A stretch of DNA of 64,000 nucleotides from Pteria penguin (lineage: Eukaryota; Mollusca; Bivalvia; Pterioida; Pteriidae): the NCBI GenBank assembly GCA_035048485.1, contig CM068582.1, positions 34,923,596 through 34,987,595 of the forward strand. The letters are read 5' to 3'. Positions 24,756-37,599 of the stretch are shown piece after piece. The position numbers were made by a program, and so were the translations under genes. The notes below the pieces were generated by a model that saw nothing but the letters and a program-made list of their open reading frames with translations, was not told the origin of the DNA and searched no databases. Position 1 is the stretch's first letter, and each line of letters opens with the position of its first letter.

Positions 24756-27530
24756 ACGTGTTCCTGACTGTTATTGACCAAACTATCAGATATCACTTAC
24801 CGTATCAGGTATCGTATTCCTGTGTGTTATTGACTGTACTATCAGATATCCTGCATCGTATCAGGTATCATGGTCCTGTCTGTTATTGACTATACTATCA
24901 GATATCACTTACCGTATCAGGTACCGTGTTCCTGTGTGTTATTGACTATACTATCAGATATCACTTACCGTATCAGGTATCGTATTCCTGTGTGTTATTG
25001 ACTGCACTGTCAGATATCCTGCATCGTATCAGGTATCATGTTCCTGTCTGTTATTGACTATACTATCAGATATCCTGCATCGTATCAGGTATTGTGTTCC
25101 TGTCTGTTATTGACTATACTATCAGATATCACTTACCGTATCAGGTACCGTGTTCCTGTGTGTTATTGACTATACTATCAGATATCACTTACCGTATCAG
25201 GTATTGTGTTCCTGTGTGTTATTGACTATACTACTACATATCACTTACCGTATCAGGTACCGTGTTCCTGTGTGTTATTGACTATACTATCAGATATCAC
25301 TTACCGTATCAGGTACCGTGTTCCTGTGTGTTATTGACGATACTATCAGATATCACTTACCGTATCAGGTATTGTGTTCCTGTCTGTCATTGACTATACT
25401 ATCAGATATCACTTACCGTATCAGGTATCGTATTCCTGTGTGTTATTGACTATACTATCAGATATCCTGCATCGTATCAGGTATCGTGTTCCTGTGTTTT
25501 ATTGACTATTCTATCAGATATCCTGCATCGTATCAGGTATCGTGTTCCTGTGTGTTATTGACTATACTATCAGATATCCTGCATCGTATCAGGTATCGTG
25601 TTCCTGTGTGTTATTGACTATACTATCAGATATCCTGCATCGTATCAGGTATCATGGTCCTGTCTGTTATTGACTATACTATCAGATATCACTTACCGTA
25701 TCAGGTACCGTGTTCCTGTGTGTTATTGACTATACTATCAGATATCACTTACCGTATCAGGTATTGTGTTCCTGTCTGTCATTGATGATACTATCAGATA
25801 TCACTTACCGTATCAGGTATTGTGTTCCTGTCTGTCATTGACTATACTATCAGATATCACTTACCGTATCAGGTATCGTATTCCTGTGTGTTATTGACTA
25901 TACTATCAGATATCCTGCATCGTATCAGGTATCGTGTTCCTGTGTGTTATTGACTATTCTATCAGATATCCTGCATCGTATCAGGTATCGTGTTCCTGTG
26001 TGTTATTGACTATACTATCAGATATCCTGCATCGTATCAGGTATCGTGTTCCTGTGTGTTATTGACTATACTATCAGATATCCTGCATCGTATCAGGTAT
26101 CATGGTCCTGTCTGTTATTGACTATACTATCAGATATCACTTACCGTATCAGGTACCGTGTTCCTGTGTGTTATTGACTATACTATCAGATATCACTTAC
26201 CGTATCAGGTATCGTATTCCTGTGTGTTATTGACTGTACTGTCAGATATCCTGCATCGTATCAGGTATCATGTTCCTGTCTGTTATTGACTATACTATCA
26301 GATATCCTGCATCGTATCAGGTATTGTGTTCCTGTATGTTATTGACTATACTATCAGATATCACTTACCGTATCAGGTACCGTGTTCCTGTGTGTTATTG
26401 ACTATACTATCAGATATCACTTACCGTATCAGGTATTGTGTTCCTGTCTGTCATTGACTATACTATCAGATATCACTTACCGTATCAGGTATCGTATTCC
26501 TGTGTGTTATTGACTATACTATCAGATATCCTGCATCGTATCAGGTATCGTGTTCCTGTGTTTTATTGACTATACTATCAGATATCACTTACCGTATCAG
26601 GTACCGTGTTCCTGTGTGTTATTGACTATACTATCAGATATCACTTACCGTATCAGGTATTGTGTTCCTGTCTGTCATTGACTATACTATCAGATATCAC
26701 TTACCGTATCAGGTATCGTATTCCTGTGTGTTATTGACTATACTATCAGATATCCTGCATCGTATCAGGTATCGTGTTCCTGTGTGTTATTGACTATACT
26801 ATCAGATATCCTGCATCGTATCAGGTACCGTGTTCCTGTGTGTTATTGACTATACTATCAGATATCCTGCATCGTATCAGGTATCGTGTTCCTGTGTGTT
26901 ATTGACTATACTATCAGATATCACTTACCGTATCAGGTATCGTGTTCCTGTGTGTAATTGACTATACTATCAGATATCACTTACCGTATCAGGTATCGTG
27001 TTCCTGTGTGTAATTGACTATACTATCAGATATCACTTACCGTATCAGGTATCGTGTTCCTGTGTGTAATTGACTATACTATCAGATATCACTTACCCTA
27101 TCAGGTATCGTGTTCCTGTGTGTAATTGAAAATACTATCAGATATCACCTACCGTATCAGGTATCGTGTTTCTGTGTGATACTGATTATACTATCAGATA
27201 TCACTTATTGCCTTAGGTCTCAGATATCGTGTATCGTATCAGGTATCGCGTTCCTGTCTGTTATTGTCTTAAGTATCAGATATCGTGTATCGTATCAGGT
27301 ATCGTGTTCCTGTCTGCTATTGCCTTAAGTATCAGATATCGTGTATCGTATCGGGTATTGTGTTCCTACCAGCTCCTGTCTGTCGAATTAGATATCGTGT
27401 ATCGTATCAGGTATCGTGTTCCTGTCCGTTACTTTCTGCCTTAGGTATCAGATATCGTGTATCGTATCGGGTATCGTGTTCCTACCAGCTCCTGTCTGTC
27501 GAATTAGATATTGTGTATCGTATCAATCAT
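24756..27530 (+). repeat. Satellite array 2, 56-bp monomer, distinct subfamilies, about 50 copies
   Basis: Same 56-bp period and direction as array 1, but dominated by two subtypes not seen there: CAGATATCACTTACCGTATC and CAGATATCCTGCATCGTATC, usually with CTGTGTGTTATTGAC. A marker unit with ATCATGGTCCTGTC recurs at 24867, 25651 and 26099, that is 14 x 56 and 8 x 56 bp apart, which shows higher-order structure. The right edge (27170-27530) decays into irregular units with TATTGCCTTAAGTATCAG and TTCCTACCAGCTCCTGTC. No gene is encoded. Confidence 0.97.
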
Positions 27531-27665
27531 CGCCCACCGAAATTTTTAATTGATGGCTATGACCAGGGGTATCGGTCTGCTCCAAAGTTTGACACAAAGG
27601 GTTTTCCTGAATGAGATTAATAAATACGACATAGTAAAATAGATCTATCTCCACCTCCGTCAACC

Positions 27666-27730
27666 AGTCTGCCCCTCTCGACGATGAGAAGACGGTCGTC
27701 GTCTATTGTAATCGTCGACAGGGGCGGACT
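27666..27730. repeat. Imperfect hairpin, 20-bp arms
   Basis: AGTCTGCCCCTCTCGACGAT (27666-27685) pairs with ATCGTCGACAGGGGCGGACT (27711-27730), 18 of 20 positions, with a 25-nt loop. It could be the core of a small foldback element. Confidence 0.7.
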
Positions 27731-27734
27731 ATGA

Positions 27735-29150
27735 TAAACTCACTCGGTAAGACCTCTAGATCACCAACTGGAATTGATAAGAATAGGATTAAATTTTTAA
27801 ATACATATGGTGTATATGAGTTCTACGTTGCGAGTCTTCTGCTTTCCGTATAGATGTAACCATATAAATGAAAGAGTCGAATATGGTCAATTGTATACAG
27901 AAGCATCATATATCACAGACTTTTACAAGGAAATAACCCTTCGATAATGGCGAGAAGAGCAAACAAATGACAAGTGTATATACATGTATATATATTTACT
28001 TCCACTTTGATACTGGTTTAGGATTGGTGTGTATCGCATACCCCTGATAATATCCGATAGCGTCCACGAGAACGTTTTTTCCTCAAAGCCTCGACAGACT
28101 TGAAGTCACGACAGAGATAACGTTATGACGGTTGACGTGTACACAATGACGTTCCCAGTGTATACATCGTAACATGAAATAAACACCTTCCACGTGTAGT
28201 GATAACTTGCTGGCCATCAATTTACGAATATTTACTTAGTTAAAAAAATGAAAGGTTGGACTATATCGCTCACATGAGCTCGTGGGGCACACGAGAAAAT
28301 TGAAGAGTGGCCTTTTAACTCAGGATTCTTGTTTTCCAAAATGGAACCAAAGGCACTTCATCATTTTCATTCTTGAACACTCTCATATATCTATTTTTCA
28401 TTTTATATAACCGAACCTATAAGTTTTTTTGTAGAAGAGAGTAACTCCTTGGATCATCTTTGCCACATGCATGATTCCAACCCCAATGCACAATTGAATG
28501 GAATTGAAATGCATTAGTTCACGGAAGTCACTCAACGCTTCTTATAGCGTACAATAGGGCCTAGTTGAACCCTTTCTTTTTAAATCTAAAAAAAAAAAGA
28601 AAAGAAAAGAAAAAAGAAAGAGAAGAAAAAGAAAATTACAAAAAAGTCCAAAACAAACAAAACAACCCCCCCAACCCCCAACAAACAAACACACACACAC
28701 ACACACAACCCCCCCCCCCCTCCCCAAACAAACAAACAATAGATAAATTTAGTTCAGATACATCATACAACGAGAATCTGCCAGAAGTGAGTACGCGAAG
28801 ATGTTAAAAAGGGTTTAATTTCACTATGGAATCTGATGCATGTTGCTTGTTAGTCTATACAGAGTACAGCCAGTCTGAAGAAGTTACGGGGCATATTAGT
28901 GTTGCCCCGCTCTGGATACATCCCTTAACGGATCAAGACGAAAACCAATCTAGCTGAAGACCGAGTACTAGTATTTCATCTCCACAAGTTTCGTCAAATC
29001 ATAATGATTCTGAAGAAGGCATAATCGACAGCTCGTTTTCTTTGGTATGAGACAGAAAAAACAACTCAAAAACACAAACAAACAACCCCCTACTCCCAAA
29101 TAAAAAGAATAACAAAAGAAAAATCATATACGACTCGTCGATTTCCTTTG
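27735..29150. other. No gene seen; purine-rich, (AC)n and poly-C tracts
   Basis: Low-complexity block at 28587-28740: A/G-rich, then CAAA, (AC)n at 28688-28706 and poly-C. A segment near 29030-29060 (CTCGTTTTCTTTGGTATGAG) resembles the SINE fragment that begins at 29159. No coding stretch is convincing. Confidence 0.5.
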
Positions 29151-29158
29151 GCATGAGA

Positions 29159-29373
29159 TAGTGAAAATTGAGGTCCCGTGTCTCGGTAGCATCGGGGCTT
29201 AGAAATTCCCTCTTTGCCCTGGATGAGACCGTTGCACAGGTTGAAGTTACTGTATAGTGAAATTTACGGACAAGTTCATGCCACCGTTTTGATAAAGTTA
29301 TTTTAGACTGAACTAAAACTAAATCAGGCAGATCCCGTCAACATACAGGTGAAATAACCTGGGGTGACGTGTG
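29159..29373 (+). mobile_element. Degraded SINE body (GACGTAAAAC-tailed family)
   Basis: The landmarks of the intact copy at 39709 appear in order: GTGAAAATTGAGGTCCCGTG, CCCTCT, CCGTTGCA, ATCAGGCAGATCCC, GTGAAATAA and GGTGACGT. The tRNA head is missing or unrecognisable. Old, truncated copy. Confidence 0.7.
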
Positions 29374-29374
29374 A

Positions 29375-31595
29375 GACATACCTCCCCCCCCCCCCAAAAA
29401 AACCCCCCTAAAACACCCCCCAAACCCCACCTAAAATAAAAACATAAACAAAATTTAAAAAAGGAAAGATAAAAATAGACGAATATTTTAAAACCAAAAC
29501 CTCACTTCCTCGTTTCACTCACACCAGCGGAAAAAGGGGGAATTTCTTTGTTTTGAAAAACACCCTGACTAAAATAATAACATGTCAATCATGTAAAAAA
29601 CCAACAAATATACACATGTTACATACAATGTATGACGCATCACTAGTGAAAACGTTAACAATACAAATCAATCTGCATAATTTAATTTACAACATATTGA
29701 ATAAGGTGATCGTTAGGCTATACATAGTTACATGTCCTCGAGGTCAACAAAAAGTATGCTTCTCAGAGGCATTACATGCATATTATCGTTATGTATGAAA
29801 CCAGAACAAACAAACCCCATCTCCTCGCCCTCCTCCTCCTCAACAACAACAACAACAAGAGCAGTAAGAAGAATAAAAATAAAACTATTTCGGACCCACA
29901 AAAAATACACGTACCACGATGTTTAGCTTTATTACACATGCCACAAAAAATAAAAACATTCTATGACACCGCATTAATTTTAGATACCACACTTCTGTCC
30001 AACCAGTTTTAAACTCTTTTACATGGAGATGAAAAAGGAAGAAAAAACATGTGTTGCTGCATCACGGGCAAACATTTAAACGGTAAACAAAATTTATTTC
30101 AGAAATCAGAAGTACAATGAACTTTATTCACACATTTTTTAAAAAAATATACTTTCCCCCAATTGGGGAATAAGAAGGACTCTTTACATCCCCACTCGTT
30201 TGAAATCAAGAAATACAAGCACGACAATTAATTTTTCCAGTCAATCCAAACTCACAACACTTTGAACTTCATATACAACTAATAAAGTTTTTGAACATCG
30301 TTTTATTCTCAGTTTAAACGCCCTGCCTATAGGGTCACGAGGCGCGCCTGATCAACGTAATTCCCTCAGGTACCGTACAGCAAATGCCTGTATCAATCAC
30401 CGTGGATGTTGAGTAATTTTAGTCAGAAATGTCGCACACGAACGTCCAAAACAAAATACCAAACATGTAGAATTACATTACACCTTTGACACGGTGTTTA
30501 TAGCGGGGCTTGTTGCAATATCGATGTTACACTGCTCGGTGTAGGTACTGGTAGAAGGACGATTTCATAGAGCTTGAGGGTAGGCTAAACACTATCACTG
30601 GCTTTAATCGCATTTAACAAGTACATGGTAAACATACGAAGGATCTTATAGTTTATGACCAGATTATGGGAATCGTGTTAATACTTTTGTCTTTACTTAC
30701 GGAATATATATGAGGAAAAGTTACGTGTAAACAGTGCGCATTCCGATGGGATTTTAGAGAATTGCTGTACTTGCTGACACCAACCGTGGAAGTACTGCGA
30801 AAAGGATTGAATTTAACATAAACGGTAAGGATGTTTGATTAACACATGGATACCTTTTTGGGATATTCGATATGGAACAGAATGATTTTTAATACATTTT
30901 ATTTAAGTTGAAATCAAATAGGGATAATATTTAAGCACCAAATGCAGTTTTCATGTTCGATGGTGACCTTGTCGATATAGACAGCTGAAAATCTGCATCA
31001 AGGAGGAAAACTGACATTCATTTTGCAATTGAACGTAATAAACTTTGATCTGATTGGGTTTTTCTTTTTAAATTTACACTAAGGTTTATATCACCTTTGT
31101 CAGCTTCCATTGTAATTATGGTGACGGAGTCTCGAACACCCGGATGAACCTCCGATGGGTGGAAATTGTTTGAAGTGTCTCTTGTAATCAAGCTAATATA
31201 GGAGTATGATGGACATATAAATAATAGCTAATTAGCACTATTTTTAATGTGCATATGACCCAGTTCATGTGATCTAGATTTATTCCGATGTAGAATGCAG
31301 CGTCCGCTAATACCACATTATATTCATCAATGGAAATATATTTACAAGTGATTGCTTTTTTCATCGTATTGTGTGCAGTCATCATCTTTCCACCACCGTA
31401 CTCTAGTCACCATGAAAATATGAGTGAGGTGACGTTCAATTGAACTTAAGTGGCCTTTTCTAACTTTAGATTTTTGTAATTTAAAGTGAGTACATGACTA
31501 TTAGTAGGCTATAAATCGAAACAAAAATATTCAACATCACTAATGACACAATAAATTTCGGCTATGGTATATTCAAAACACCTCAGTTCAGATTG
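29375..31595. other. No gene seen; C- and A-rich low complexity at the left
   Basis: Poly-C/A tracts at 29385-29425 and a short (AAC)n near 29840-29856. The remainder (30000-31595) is featureless AT-rich sequence. A B-box-like GTGTTCGAGACTCC on the minus strand near 31124-31140 is too isolated to call. Confidence 0.45.
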
Positions 31596-31599
31596 GGAG

Positions 31600-31860
31600 T
31601 CGGTTTAGCTCTGACAGTAACGTGCTTGGTTCCCGACCAAAGTGTTCCGATTTGGTGTTGGTGTTCTGTACAAATCCGAAGTCCCACTGTCACATATCAT
31701 GACAGACGATTGCGGTTTCCTAGGGCACTGTTTCGGAAGGGTGCGTGACTTAGGTGTAAATTTCTATGAATTGCATCTTACAAAAGATGTCACCATGTAG
31801 GGGAAGTTATCCTGGCCTTACGTAAGACTACAAACAAACAAACAAATAAACAAATCAGAT
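31600..31860 (+). mobile_element. Degenerate tRNA-derived SINE with CAAA tail
   Basis: GGTTTAGCTCTGACAGTAAC looks like an A box. TTGGTTCCCGACCAAAGTGT and a weak B box follow, then GGTGTTCTGTAC, which resembles the GGTGTTCTGTC junction of the intact SINE at 39709. It ends in TTACGTAAGACTAC and a (CAAA)n tail (31832-31856), consistent with a retroposed tail. Confidence 0.5.
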
Positions 31861-32061
31861 AAGTTTGGACCATATAAAGTATCCAAATAGAAAGGATAAA
31901 GCGATGGTGATTTGGCAATTCCTGTTCAGTGTAGATTTTGAAATTAAACCTTTAGTTTTGATACAAGGAAATTGAAAGAAGTCAAGAAGAATATGCGGGC
32001 AAAAACAGAGTTATGTACTTCCCTGCCTTTCAACATGCCCATATCTTTACCCAGACACTAA

Positions 32062-32105
<44 letters not shown>
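32062..32105. repeat. (AAT)n microsatellite
   Basis: About 14 perfect AAT units. Confidence 0.97.
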
Positions 32106-32107
<2 letters not shown>

Positions 32108-32109
32108 GC

Positions 32110-32611
32110 TGATCTAATGATATTGTATGATAGTGTATAATTTTGAGTTATGCAGATGAGGTTTACTTTCTGAGAGCGGTGTCCCTAGTTTCATTCAATG
32201 TGATCTCCTTAATTTGTCTTAACCGAAGTTTTTATTTTCATCCATTTTATTTTGGAAGTGAAAGTTGGTGATTATCGAAGTGAGTTGTATTTCTGTTTAA
32301 TGTTTTCATTTTTTTTTTCCTTAAAGAAAGAATTGAATACAATATAAATAAAAAAAAATGCGAAACTAAAACTTTTTTCAACATGCCTTGGAGGTATGCT
32401 TAACAATAACAAGACAGGAAACAGAACAGTATTTATTTAGGCCTTAGATTTCGTACACGCTATTTATTTACAATAGTGTGACCTTCATTAATGCGTTTTA
32501 CATAGAAAGGAATCAGTTGCTTAAGGAAAAAATATTGACTCCAATAAAAGAATAAACCCATAATTGATTTGTCTAACAACTATAAATCTGTTAGTAGTAT
32601 TTGTGTCAACA
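32110..32611. other. No gene seen
   Basis: AT-rich sequence with no recognisable feature. Confidence 0.5.
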
Positions 32612-32623
32612 TCTCGTATATCA

Positions 32624-32763
32624 GGTGGTTGGTTGATTGATTGTGGATTTTGTGCCGCTTTCAGCAACATTTCAGTTGTATAGTGACATTGAAGCAGGAT
32701 GTATTATACCTCTTAAATACTGTGGCACAATCCGGGAATCGAACCTGGGCCGTCTACTTTGCG
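32624..32763 (-). mobile_element. SINE family 2, diverged copy, with imperfect target duplication
   Basis: Read on the minus strand it has the B box GGTTCGATTCCCGGATTGTG, the body with GAAGC and CAATGTCACTATACAAC, and a tail of CAATCAACCAACC type. The same layout is seen at 38986-39154. Flanks TCTCGTATATCA (32612-32623) and TCTCGTATGTAA (32764-32775) agree at 10 of 12 positions and look like an aged target-site duplication. Confidence 0.75.
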
Positions 32764-32789
32764 TCTCGTATGTAACAGATTAGCGATGT

Positions 32790-33829
32790 GGTAATTCCAG
32801 TAAGATTTTTGTATTTAACTCAGTTGTTTGAGCCTTCGGTGTTTGACTTCAAAGAAGGTTTATCAGTGATGGAGTACCACGAAAATGTACCCGTCTTCTC
32901 AGCAGCTACTGTGCTACACTTGACCTCATCAGGAGTCGAACACAGAATTGATAGATGTGAGTTACATTGAGCTCCTTTCACAATGATTTAATCCACTTTG
33001 CCACCAAGGTATTAGACTGGTTTGTATCTAACTGACTGAAACTACATTTAGAACTCGGACATTATGTGGATATATTCTACTGTCTTTTCACGAGAGCTGG
33101 AGAACACCCCCAACGCCCCAGTCAAGATATTAAACGTATATTTCAAGTTTCCTTCCCAGCATTTCCACCAATGGACCATGTTTGTGTGTATTTACTCCAG
33201 TTACCTTACTATGCATGTTAGGCAGTGAGATAGAGATAAATGAGTACTTTATGTCGTACAGAAAATGGCAGCTAATGTCACCTGCATGTATGTATAAATT
33301 TGATTTATTATAGCAAATGAAAATGAAAAGAATTCCCATATATGAACATATAATTAGATTTTGAACGTTTTCTTAATTCAAGATCACATACAATGAAAGT
33401 TTTTAAAAATGACAAAAACCCCAAATTGGTCTTGTCCGAAATGTTTCACTCAACCATTAAACTAATGGTATTGTTGAAACTTTCGGAGTACCGCCTGTGT
33501 ATCGTGCGCACACGAGAGTCGTAGAGAGAATCAGATTGTTTTTATGAGAGTATATTTCTCAGAAATTCTATTCCAGATTTGAACCAAAACATTTTGATAC
33601 ATCTAGTTTTTCTTTCTAAGTAACTCATCTAAAACTTGTCGTCATTGAAGATTTGTTTTGAAGGAGAGGTATATCAAAGCTTTATACATTTTATGCAATT
33701 GAAATTCTTACAGTAACAATTATTAGATTAAAACCAGTTAGAATACACAAAACTAATGTTTTAGAAGAAAATCACAGAAATTACATGAAAATGTACAAAA
33801 AGAAGTGATTCCGGAATGGAACCGAAAAG

Positions 33830-33830
<1 letters not shown>
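32790..33830. other. No gene seen
   Basis: AT-rich. A minus-strand B-box-like GTGTTCGACTCCTGATG at about 32926-32942 may be part of another worn SINE. The 60-codon frame at 32788-32970 overlaps it and has no recognisable motif. Confidence 0.4.

Positions 33831-33835
<5 letters not shown>

Positions 33836-33912
<77 letters not shown>
33836..33912. repeat. (TA)n microsatellite, 77 bp
   Basis: Perfect alternating TA tract, self-complementary and able to extrude as a cruciform. The Ile/Tyr open frame across it is an artefact. Confidence 0.98.
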
Positions 33913-33914
<2 letters not shown>

Positions 33915-34417
33915 CCTTTGACTCCCCCCTTCCCTCCTTGCTCAACAAACATCCTGTATTATACACGATCTATTAGTATTTCATAATTCAAAGATGAAAT
34001 GAATACTACGTGTTTGTCATTCAATATGTTGTTCATTATTACCTGTACTGGTTTGATCTTATATTTAGAATGAATCTGCTTCTATGTTTCTATGTTCCAC
34101 GTCTTCCCCTTTCATTGAACTTTTCACTGCTTTTGTCACAGCTTGATTGATAAGGTTTTATGAAACGAAATACAGAAGTTATCAATTAATATGAAAGATA
34201 TTCTTACACGATAATGAATATGGACATGTTCGAGAGGTGTAGATATCGGTATATGTGAAATAGAAATATAGACAGATATTTAAGACATGCAACATTTAAC
34301 TGAGGAAAAAATTGTGTTTCCATTAAGGTTATGCCTAAGTTTGAAAAATGTTGGAGCGTATGGACAAGTGTGTTGTTTGTAGACCCGCAACGTCGTATGG
34401 ATTAATTTGTTTAATCA

Positions 34418-34637
34418 TTGTTTTACGTCGGATATATATTGAAGCAATGCTAAAAAAATTTAAACCCATGCAACGGGCCCATCCGAAGCAGTTTTATGTG
34501 GTACGCCCACCGTGACACTTGACCTCGGTTTTTAATGTCTCATCCGAAAGACAGAGCACCAATGAGCTAGCGGGGGACTCGAACCCTAGAAATCTCGGTC
34601 AGGAGCCGAGCACCTGATCGATAGAGCTTCGCCGATT
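34418..34637 (-). mobile_element. SINE family 1, minus-strand copy
   Basis: On the minus strand: CTATCGATCAGGTGCTCGGC (A box and anticodon-arm region), CTAGGGTTCGAGTCCCCCGC (B box), TGCTCTGTCTTTCGGATGAG, AAAAACCGAGGTCAAGTGTC, and an end near CGACGTAAAAC. This is the same order as the intact copy at 39709-39988, but with an internal deletion of the middle body. Confidence 0.8.
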
Positions 34638-34639
34638 CT

Positions 34640-35290
34640 GTATGGACGAGTATATTGATGCTTGTCACACTCCATTGATTAACGGTTATTACGTAATAAG
34701 TTTTCTTCCTTAACACAACGCAAAATTAAAAAAAAATTCTTCGTAAACGAAAGTAATTGCATTTTCAGTCAGTAACCATTTTGGTCTCTTATTAATGAGT
34801 TATGATTATGACAGGGAAGCCTCCATGTCGGGTATTTCTAGATGTCGATACTTGAATGGTAATTGTTAAAGAAGGCGGTGAACGTTCTCGTATTTCATGT
34901 TCATCTGTTTTCAAGAAAAGCACCTCAGACAAATTTGCAGATGAATACATTGACATACTAATAATGATATAAGGGCCAAGAGGTATAAGGTGTTGCAACT
35001 TCCGGAAGTTTATTGTCTCTTTTTAACGAGAAATCCACTCAGATTTCCGAAGGCCCGTCCGTGAATCCGTCATCCATATGCATGGGTGTATCAAGTTATC
35101 TGGTAAGCATTTCCTCCATTTTTAGTAATAACCGCTGTATTAATTCTGAAAATGACTATGGTAATAAGTGTACTATGAAATATTGCTAATAATGAAAATA
35201 TTAATTGAAATATTGTTTATGACAAGTGTCAATAACTAGCCATTATGTTACACATAAATTTAACAAAAAGGAGAGATTATTGCTATCCCA
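34640..35290. other. No gene seen
   Basis: AT-rich, with no repeat or coding stretch that I can support. Confidence 0.45.
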
Positions 35291-35297
35291 AAACCCA

Positions 35298-35422
35298 TCT
35301 ATCTATCTACCCACTTACCTACCCGTCTACCTGTCTGTCGGTCTGTCTGATATTCTCAAGGTCATAATGAACAAATCAACAAAATGTCTTCGGAGATGAC
35401 AAATAAATAGTACATTTAAATA

Positions 35423-35462
<40 letters not shown>

Positions 35463-35463
35463 A
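35298..35463. repeat. Degenerate (CTAT/CTAC/CTGT)n and (AAAT)n microsatellites
   Basis: Imperfect tetranucleotide run at 35298-35349 and a nearly perfect (AAAT)n run of about 10 units at 35422-35463. Confidence 0.9.
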
Positions 35464-35761
35464 AAAGAATTAAATTCATAAATACATGTATAAACTGTGT
35501 TAATACCTTTTGAAGCGACTAACTTTTAAACTTTTGATAGTAGGCAACTTTACGTAAATGCAAACGATTAACAACGACAAAAGTGGCAAGGTTCATGGGC
35601 TAACGAGAAGTGTGTACAGGAAGCAATTTAAATTAGGGAACTTTAGTGTGAACGGGCTATATTTATAACTTCATTACCAGCTTTATTTATAACTTAATTA
35701 TCACCTATTCATCTTTCTCATTCCCTTTTTGTTTATATATCTTTCGTTGTTTTCATTTTCC

Positions 35762-36330
35762 TTTTAGCTCACCTGAGTCGAAAACTCAGGTGAGGTATTT
35801 TGTTGGCCCATTATCCATCGTCCGTCGTCAGTCCGTCGTCCATTAACTTTTAAATTTTCGACTTCCCTTCAATCACTTGATAGATTTTGATCAAACTTGG
35901 CATATTTGTAGTACTAGTGGACCTTTACAAAGAGCGTGTTATTTATTCAGATTTGTCTACATTTGGTGCCACTACAGACAAAAGTATTCACAAACAAGAG
36001 GGTACCCTCCTTTGAAAATCTTCTTTAGAGGGAATGTATTGGTAATTTCGGTTCCATTATAAAATAAAAATTCGAAAGCTATTTTTGTGATTTTTTTTCT
36101 TTTTGGACTTAGTCATTTTCGCCCATTTTCAGGTTATTCCTATATTTTTCTCTTTCTTATAATGAATTTTTGTATTTTCACTGATTTTATTGCAATGAAT
36201 GTACATCTGTAAATGGAAAAAAAATGAACATTGAAATAATTTCTTCGAATTGCATATTCAGTACGTAAATATTTTCATTATATAGGTCACCTGTATTAGA
36301 TACACACAGTGACCCTACGGCGGGTCGCTG
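35762..36330 (+). repeat. Dispersed repeat headed by a CTCACCTGAGT hairpin
   Basis: CTCACCTGAGT (35768-35778) and ACTCAGGTGAG (35784-35794) form a perfect 11-bp stem with a 5-nt loop, preceded by TTTTAG. Next come CGTCCGTCGTCAGTCCGTCG and the phrase GATAGATTTTGATCAAACTT GGCA. I recognise this general arrangement as a very common interspersed repeat in mollusc genomes; its transposon class is not established to my knowledge. The right end is uncertain; GGTCACCTG near 36286 may mark it. A shorter, diverged relative may lie at 43850-44310. Confidence 0.6.
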
Positions 36331-36339
36331 TCATATTGA

Positions 36340-37590
36340 CATATCAGTATCCGACATTGACTCATCAGCTCACTTTGTATTGTGCAGTTTTATTACTCGA
36401 AACGAAAACTACCATATGTGCATGGGTGCTTTGATAAAAACAATATATCGGTATCGAAGAAAGAGAACTGAATCATTAAATCAAGACTACGATGTGTAGT
36501 TTGACTAGCAGCTGTTATAATCATTAACCTGCGGGGTAATTCAAGCACCGAATCGACACTTATGTCCTTATAGCCCTACTGGGGAAGGAAGTCGAGATCG
36601 TATTACACTTCGTCGATCGTCCGTCTGTATGTTTTTCAATCCGTTTATAATAGCTGTTAGTAGTTTGCCTCTCGCATAAGTTATTCAGTCAGTTTTGATG
36701 AATTTTCCCCACACAAGTATTGCCACATTGGGCACGTACTCTAGTTGGTTTGAGTTTCTCCCCACTTGGATAAGTTGTTTATACAATGTCTGTAGTCCGA
36801 TTTTACCAAAATACCCTATATATGACGGTTATTTGAACGGTTAAAGATAGGGTTTTTGATCAGAACGCAAACCGATATGTTGATGTATTTTTCTATATCC
36901 TCCAAGCTACACATGTATCTGGGTTCAGCTTCTTGTATCTTCCCACCCAAAACGTCCGAATAATCGCCAGAAAGGGGTGTTTTGTAAGATATTTCGGCTA
37001 AATATGTATTATAGTATCTCCTCAAGATTCGTGCATGAGTTCGAAATGTGTAATGATTTTCCTAGTAGACATTGATTTGCAGCCAAATGCCATCGCTGAC
37101 TGACCCAAAATATATTTGTTATCATATGTCTGCGCGACGGATTTACCCGCATGAAAAGATTCCAAAGACATTTCTGCTAATATGTACGGCATAAAGCACA
37201 TTTATGGATCCAGAGGCGAAGCTACTGAGGTTGTAGTTTTCCCCTTTTTTATGGAAATTTATACCTTAAATAGTCCCCCCCCTTCTTTTATTGACAAAAA
37301 TTCGCTACCGAAGTATGGATCGTTCACTTCCCCTACTGACATTCTTCCCTGAAGTATTTCCCAGTTACGTTGTTTAAGCTCAATCCATAATTCCTTTAGT
37401 CGGAATTTGCGCGCCATAACCATTTATAGACTATTTATTTTATAAGTGCCTGACGGTTTTACAGTCTCAATTACTTTAAACGTCATATATGTATAATACA
37501 TGATAAATAAGCCCATTTCATACGACAATTACTATCCGTGTTAGTTTTGATACAAGTAAATCTAGGGACGTTTTGTGTAGAGAAACCACA
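36340..37590. other. No gene seen
   Basis: AT-rich with a poly-C run at 37276-37284. No convincing coding stretch. Confidence 0.45.
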
Positions 37591-37599
37591 TGTAATGGA

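Noticed and set aside
12276..27530. CRISPR array
   Set aside because: Units are contiguous with no unique spacers, the context is eukaryotic, and there are no cas genes.
27110..27614. Open frames RIRYRVPVCYCLKYQ and similar
   Set aside because: Translations of the decayed right edge of satellite array 2.
33761..33952. Frame of alternating Ile and Tyr
   Set aside because: Read-through of a TA microsatellite. The same applies to 60669-60902.
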